DNA of 9,213 bases. Origin: DASUFH01 sp036274645. Lineage in GTDB: Bacteria > Acidobacteriota > Terriglobia > 20CM-2-55-15. Positions within the stretch are counted from its first letter, which is position 1, and every line of letters starts with the position of its first letter. A program made the position numbers and the translations under genes. The DNA is taken from the NCBI GenBank assembly GCA_036274645.1, contig DASUFH010000261.1:1-9213 (forward strand). Direction: 5' to 3'. Shown here one piece after another: positions 7,034 through 9,213 of the stretch. Under the pieces are notes generated by a model. That model saw only the letters and a list, made by a program, of their open reading frames with translations, was not told where the DNA came from and ran no database searches.

Positions 7034-7145
7034 GCGAACATTTCATAACATGCGAGATTGCCACTATCAAAACCTGATTGTGTAAAGTCGGTTGCCTTCC
7101 GCACTAACTAAAAATGAAAGGTTCTCGAAGCTAAACAAATTAATC

Positions 7146-7190
7146 GGCGGCCTCTCAGGCCGCCACAGATTACTAAGGGGCGGACGCCCC
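7146..7190. repeat. Tandem GC-rich hairpins (REP-like cluster)
   Basis: GGCGGCCT (7146-7153) pairs with AGGCCGCC (7157-7164) around CTC. Twelve bases later GGGGCG (7177-7182) pairs with CGCCCC (7185-7190) around GA. The first hairpin resembles in layout the GGGCGG palindromes at 1-49 and 2711-2733: GC-rich arms and a pyrimidine-rich or A/T 3-base loop. Confidence 0.6.
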
Positions 7191-7393
7191 GCTCTTCATG
7201 CCGAAGGGCCTCCCCCAGAACTGTTTTCCCTGAACCGCCGCCGCGGCGAACGCGGCGAGCGAGGGACGTATTCAGCTCTTGGAACCTGCACAGTTGCCGG
7301 TTAGTCTACGGAGTGCTTGCGGCTAGTGGCCTTTTAATCGAACGGATACAGCCGTAGCTGATTCGGGGAATGAGCGAAACATTTTCTGAAGAT

Positions 7394-7431
7394 TTTGAAA
7401 TCAAAATCGCTCCTAAGCCCTTGATTTCAAA
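7394..7431. repeat. 11-bp perfect inverted repeat next to tRNA-Leu
   Basis: TTTGAAATCAA (7394-7404) and TTGATTTCAAA (7421-7431) are exact reverse complements with a 16-base spacer, ending three bases before the tRNA. Possible roles are a recombinase or excisionase arm site, a regulator site, or part of the tRNA promoter region. Confidence 0.65.
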
Positions 7432-7434
7432 CTC

Positions 7435-7520
7435 GCCTGGGTGGCGGAACTGGCAGACGCACCGGACTTAAAATCCGTTGCCCCGCAAGGGGCGTGGGGG
7501 TTCGATTCCCCCTCCAGGCA
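7435..7520 (+). tRNA. tRNA-Leu (anticodon TAA)
   Basis: This 86-base gene folds as a class II tRNA. The acceptor GCCTGGG (7435-7441) pairs with TCCAGGC (7513-7519, one G-T pair), with discriminator A at 7520 and no encoded CCA. The D stem is GCG/CGC. The anticodon stem is CCGGA/TCCGT with an outer C-T mismatch, and the loop is CTTAAAA with anticodon TAA at 7469-7471. The long variable arm is GCCCC-GCAA-GGGGC, typical of Leu. The T arm is GGGGG-TTCGATT-CCCCC. It should read UUA (and UUG by wobble). Its 5' half is duplicated at 6010-6050, so the present promoter probably came with the inserted DNA. Confidence 0.97.
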
Positions 7521-7534
7521 TAAACAAAACCCTT

Positions 7535-7594
7535 CTTCAATGCGTCTATACGGGTCCGTGAGGTCTTCAATAGCCCTATACACGTCCGTGGCGG
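7535..7594. repeat. Degenerate 30-bp tandem repeat upstream of the esterase gene
   Basis: Two adjacent 30-base units (7535-7564, 7565-7594) match at 21 of 30 positions. Shared blocks are CTTCAAT, CTATAC and GTCCGTG in the same order and spacing. They lie between the tRNA and the esterase gene and end where the 20-bp palindrome begins, so they may be paired binding sites for a regulator, or just a decayed duplication. Confidence 0.6.
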
Positions 7595-7612
7595 ATCATG
7601 ACGTCATGATCC
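7593..7612. promoter_or_regulatory. Perfect 20-bp palindrome, possible operator
   Basis: GGATCATGACGTCATGATCC is fully self-complementary, with no spacer. It is centred about 53 bases before the ATG of the esterase gene. A zero-spacer palindrome of this length is more typical of a dimeric regulator site than of an RNA terminator, and no T-tract follows. No promoter could be placed with confidence around it. Confidence 0.5.
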
Positions 7613-7655
7613 TGTGCCGTGGAGCACGATCCTGAGAACCCGGAGGGAACCGAGG

Positions 7656-8561
7656 ATGTCACACCCTGCAAGATCGACGAGTCTGATGCGCGTCGTGTGG
7701 ATTGGTTTGGCGGCCATTGCGCTGGCGCTTCCTGCCGCGCAGCTGTCCGGGCAGCGTCGTGGCGCGCTGCGGGGCGGCGCGCAAGAGAAGATCGACATCC
7801 GGACGTACAAGTTCAAGGAGGCCGGGAACAAGAAGCAGGAATATGCGCTGTTTGTTCCCTCGGGCTACAAGAAGTCTCAAAAGACTCCGTTGATTGTGGC
7901 GTTGCACGGTCTAGGCGGAAACCCTCGACAGATTCTGGCGACGCGTGGATTCGCTTCCCTGGCGGAGCAGCGCGGCTACATTCTGGTGGCTCCGTATGGG
8001 TACAACGAACGCGGCTGGTACGGGGCTCCGATGCCCGGGTCGGGCCTCGCTGCGCTTCTGGGGAGGGGCAGCGTCGAGCAGACCGGCAGGCGAGGCGCCC
8101 TGGCGGAACTGCTGCGTGGCTCGCCGGACGATCCGCCGAACCTCGGCGAGTTGAGTGAAAAAGACGTCCTCAACGTTCTTGCCCTTGTGCGCAAGGATTA
8201 CAACATCGATCCGGACCGCACATTCCTGATGGGCCATTCCATGGGCGGCGGCGGAACGTGGCATCTCGGCATGAAGTACCCGGACCAGTGGGCCGCGCTT
8301 GGCCCGATCGCCCCCGCCATCACGACAGGTCTTGCCGGGCTCGACAAGATCCGGCGCATGCCGGTGATTGTCGTTCAGGGCGATTCCGACAACCTGGTTC
8401 CCGTCGCGGGAACGCGCCGCTGGGTTGAGCGGATGAAGGACCTGGAGATGACGTACCAGTACATCGAAGTCGCCGGTGGCGATCACATTTCCGTGGTGGC
8501 GCCGAATCTGCCGAAGATCTTCGACTTTTTCGACAAGCACCCGCGGCAAAAAACCAAATGA
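7656..8561 (+). CDS. Secreted alpha/beta-hydrolase (PHB-depolymerase/LpqC-like serine esterase)
   Basis: This 301-aa protein is a serine esterase of the group that includes polyhydroxybutyrate depolymerase-like and feruloyl esterase-like enzymes; the natural substrate is unknown. A signal peptide runs from residue 1 to about 32 (hydrophobic VVWIGLAAIALALPAAQLSG), followed by a short Arg/Gly-rich stretch. LIVALHGLGGNP carries the oxyanion HG (84-85). FLMGHSMGGGG gives nucleophile Ser195, QGDSDNLVPV gives Asp245, and AGGDHISV gives His277, so the triad is complete. An insert at about 120-170 (GAPMPGSGLAALLGRGSVEQ) probably forms a lid. I chose the ATG at 7656 because GGAGGG lies 8 bases before it; an in-frame GTG at 7614 would overlap the palindrome and add 14 residues before the signal peptide. 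With the GH67 enzyme nearby, a role in plant polymer ester cleavage is possible but not shown. It converges on the next gene. Confidence 0.9.
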   Translation: MSHPARSTSLMRVVWIGLAAIALALPAAQLSGQRRGALRGGAQEKIDIRTYKFKEAGNKKQEYALFVPSGYKKSQKTPLIVALHGLGGNPRQILATRGFASLAEQRGYILVAPYGYNERGWYGAPMPGSGLAALLGRGSVEQTGRRGALAELLRGSPDDPPNLGELSEKDVLNVLALVRKDYNIDPDRTFLMGHSMGGGGTWHLGMKYPDQWAALGPIAPAITTGLAGLDKIRRMPVIVVQGDSDNLVPVAGTRRWVERMKDLEMTYQYIEVAGGDHISVVAPNLPKIFDFFDKHPRQKTK

Positions 8562-8603
8562 AGCCGCTGAACCCGCGGCAAAAGGCCAGATAAACGCTGA
8601 ACG
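8540..8603. repeat. Imperfect tandem duplication over the esterase stop codon
   Basis: ACCCGCGGCAAAA occurs at 8539-8551 and 8571-8583, a 32-base period. After it the two copies stay similar (CCAAATGAA versus CCAGATAAA, then CGCTGAA in both). The first copy encodes the C-terminal residues and TGA of the esterase; the second fills the gap up to the stop of the convergent gene. Confidence 0.6.
8563..8579 (-). terminator. Possible terminator of the convergent secreted-protein gene
   Basis: GCCGC (8563-8567) and GCGGC (8575-8579) can form a 5-bp stem with a 7-base loop. On the minus strand it is followed by a T-rich run (TTCATTTGGTTTTTT). The stem is short and the T-run is interrupted, so support is weak. 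Confidence 0.3.
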
Positions 8604-9213
8604 TTACTTCACGCGGGTGAAGACGAGCGGTCCGGTTCGGTCGAAGGCCTGGCCGGACGGCAGCTTTCGGGTCAGCGTCAACCGGCCAGCCGAGTTCATT
8701 TCGCCTTCCCAGACCAATCCGATCGAGACGTTACCCGATGTTTTGCGGTAGGTCTTGAATTTGATCTTCGCGCCGTCGACGGTTCCTTCTTCCACCTTGA
8801 GTTTTTCATCATCGGGACTGTCCGGCGAGACAACGACGATGGATCCCGCCAGCTTGTCCTTCTCCGCTTTGAGGTCCATGATGACGGCGGGCGCCATGGG
8901 CGGCGCATCCGTCGGGGCGTCGGCCGGTCCGGTTTCCGATTCCTGTTCGGGCTTTGCGATCGCGCGCGCCGTGCCCTGAGCAACGAAGTTGTTACCGCCG
9001 CGCGCCCGCTGGCCGGTTCGCGCCCCGAGGGCTCTCTGGCCGCGGGAGTTTCCGATCCCACCCGGGCCAAACGGGTCTGGCGTCTGCACCTGCTGCTTCG
9101 ACTTCAGGCGTTCCTTCATTTGCTGGGCGACGATCACCGTGTCCGTGGCCCACTTTCCCGTGACCGACGGATCGGCCGCCAGGACAAAACCCGCGCCAAG
9201 GCTGACAACCGAC
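8604..9213 (-). CDS. Secreted protein of unknown function, 5' end outside the window
   Basis: The frame stays open to the window edge; the 202 visible residues begin SVVSLGAGFVLAADPSVTGKW. The first part is the hydrophobic end of a signal peptide with likely cleavage after VLAA, so the true start lies beyond 9213. An internal GTG at 9137 would cut off this signal and is unlikely. After cleavage come the DPSVTGKW motif, a charged helical stretch (VIVAQQMKERLKSKQQ), an Arg/Gly-rich linker (FGPGGIGNSRGQRALGARTGQ) and a Pro/Ala/Asp-rich segment. The C-terminal domain has alternating beta strands: VIMDLKAEKDKLAGSIVV, EEGTVDGAKIKFKTYRK, VSIGLVWEGEMNSAGRLTLTRK and a final FTRVK. Small exported beta-rich proteins with an N-terminal V-x-G-K-W motif are common in Acidobacteriota-like genomes, but none has a known role that I can name. 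It converges on the esterase gene with 42 bases between stops. Confidence 0.75.
   Translation of the reverse strand, partial: SVVSLGAGFVLAADPSVTGKWATDTVIVAQQMKERLKSKQQVQTPDPFGPGGIGNSRGQRALGARTGQRARGGNNFVAQGTARAIAKPEQESETGPADAPTDAPPMAPAVIMDLKAEKDKLAGSIVVVSPDSPDDEKLKVEEGTVDGAKIKFKTYRKTSGNVSIGLVWEGEMNSAGRLTLTRKLPSGQAFDRTGPLVFTRVK

Larger units (their letters stand above)
7034..7434. other. Right flank of the tRNA insertion, no gene seen
   Basis: These 401 bases have no convincing gene. They hold a CATGCGA direct repeat around the start of the preceding gene (7031-7037 and 7049-7055), an A/T-rich leader (7040-7145), a cluster of GC-rich hairpins (7146-7190) and a GCCG/CGGC-rich patch near 7233-7260. 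An 11-bp inverted repeat lies just before the tRNA. The promoter that now drives the tRNA must lie in this stretch; I see no strong -35/-10 pair. Confidence 0.5.
6051..7475. mobile_element. Putative small element inserted in tRNA-Leu at the anticodon arm, without a visible integrase
   Basis: The 41-bp direct repeat (6010-6050 and 7435-7475) bounds 1,384 bases of unrelated DNA, the pattern left by integration into a tRNA gene. The right copy is joined to the tRNA 3' half, so the element would have brought its own 5' half and thereby restored the gene. Content: one unknown gene (6275-7033), an A/T-rich left flank (6051-6274), and a right flank of hairpins. Some stretches, for example 6051-6130 and 7034-7145, are clearly more A/T-rich than the neighbouring genes. 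No tyrosine or serine integrase, excisionase or transposase is present, so it would be a non-autonomous element or a deletion remnant. The repeat is directly seen; the mobility is inferred. Confidence 0.6.

Noticed and set aside
7092..7304. 70-aa plus-strand ORF within the right flank of the insertion
   Set aside because: It is formed by GC-rich hairpins (Arg/Gly-rich translation), with no ribosome site or motif.
6051..7434. Search for integrase, transposase, CRISPR repeats or a toxin-antitoxin pair in the insertion
   Set aside because: No frame shows recombinase motifs, no regularly spaced repeats exist, and only one clear gene is present, so none of these systems can be claimed.
7441..7635. 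Plus-strand ORF of 64 aa starting MAELADAPDLKS
   Set aside because: It is the translation of the tRNA-Leu gene and the repeat region after it, not a protein gene.

Overview
The window is high-GC bacterial DNA and looks like a metagenomic or draft fragment of an Acidobacteriota-type genome. This is inferred from gene style, not proven: exported proteins with Gly/Arg-rich linkers, a chain of carboxypeptidase-regulatory-like domains, a Tat-exported GH67 enzyme, and a small secreted protein with a DPSVTGKW motif after its signal peptide. There are seven supportable protein genes, one intact tRNA gene, one broken tRNA copy, and several hairpin or tandem repeats.

Left part (1-5948): a small alpha/beta-hydrolase (61-525, +) converges on a run of four minus-strand genes. 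From right to left these encode a secreted regulatory-domain repeat protein (4530-5948), an exported PEBP/YbhB-like protein with its own intrinsic terminator (3574-4278), a histidine phosphatase (2771-3484) and a Tat-exported GH67 alpha-glucuronidase (542-2656). Gaps, a terminator and hairpins separate them, so they look like independent units. The GH67 enzyme removes glucuronic acid side groups from xylan fragments, but no xylanase, xylosidase or sugar transporter gene is in view.

Middle part (6010-7520): this is the most interesting segment. An intact tRNA-Leu(TAA) lies at 7435-7520. Its first 41 bases are repeated exactly at 6010-6050, starting at tRNA base 1 and stopping in the anticodon stem. 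The 1.4 kb between is more A/T-rich in places and carries one clear gene, an unrecognised 252-aa protein on the minus strand, plus GC-rich hairpins and an inverted repeat next to the tRNA. The simplest reading is an insertion at the tRNA anticodon arm by a small element that carried a replacement 5' half. No integrase is visible.

Right part (7521-9213): downstream of the tRNA are a degenerate 30-bp tandem repeat and a perfect 20-bp palindrome. They are followed by a secreted serine esterase (7656-8561, +) and, converging on it, a secreted protein of unknown function (8604 to the window edge, minus) whose start is cut off.
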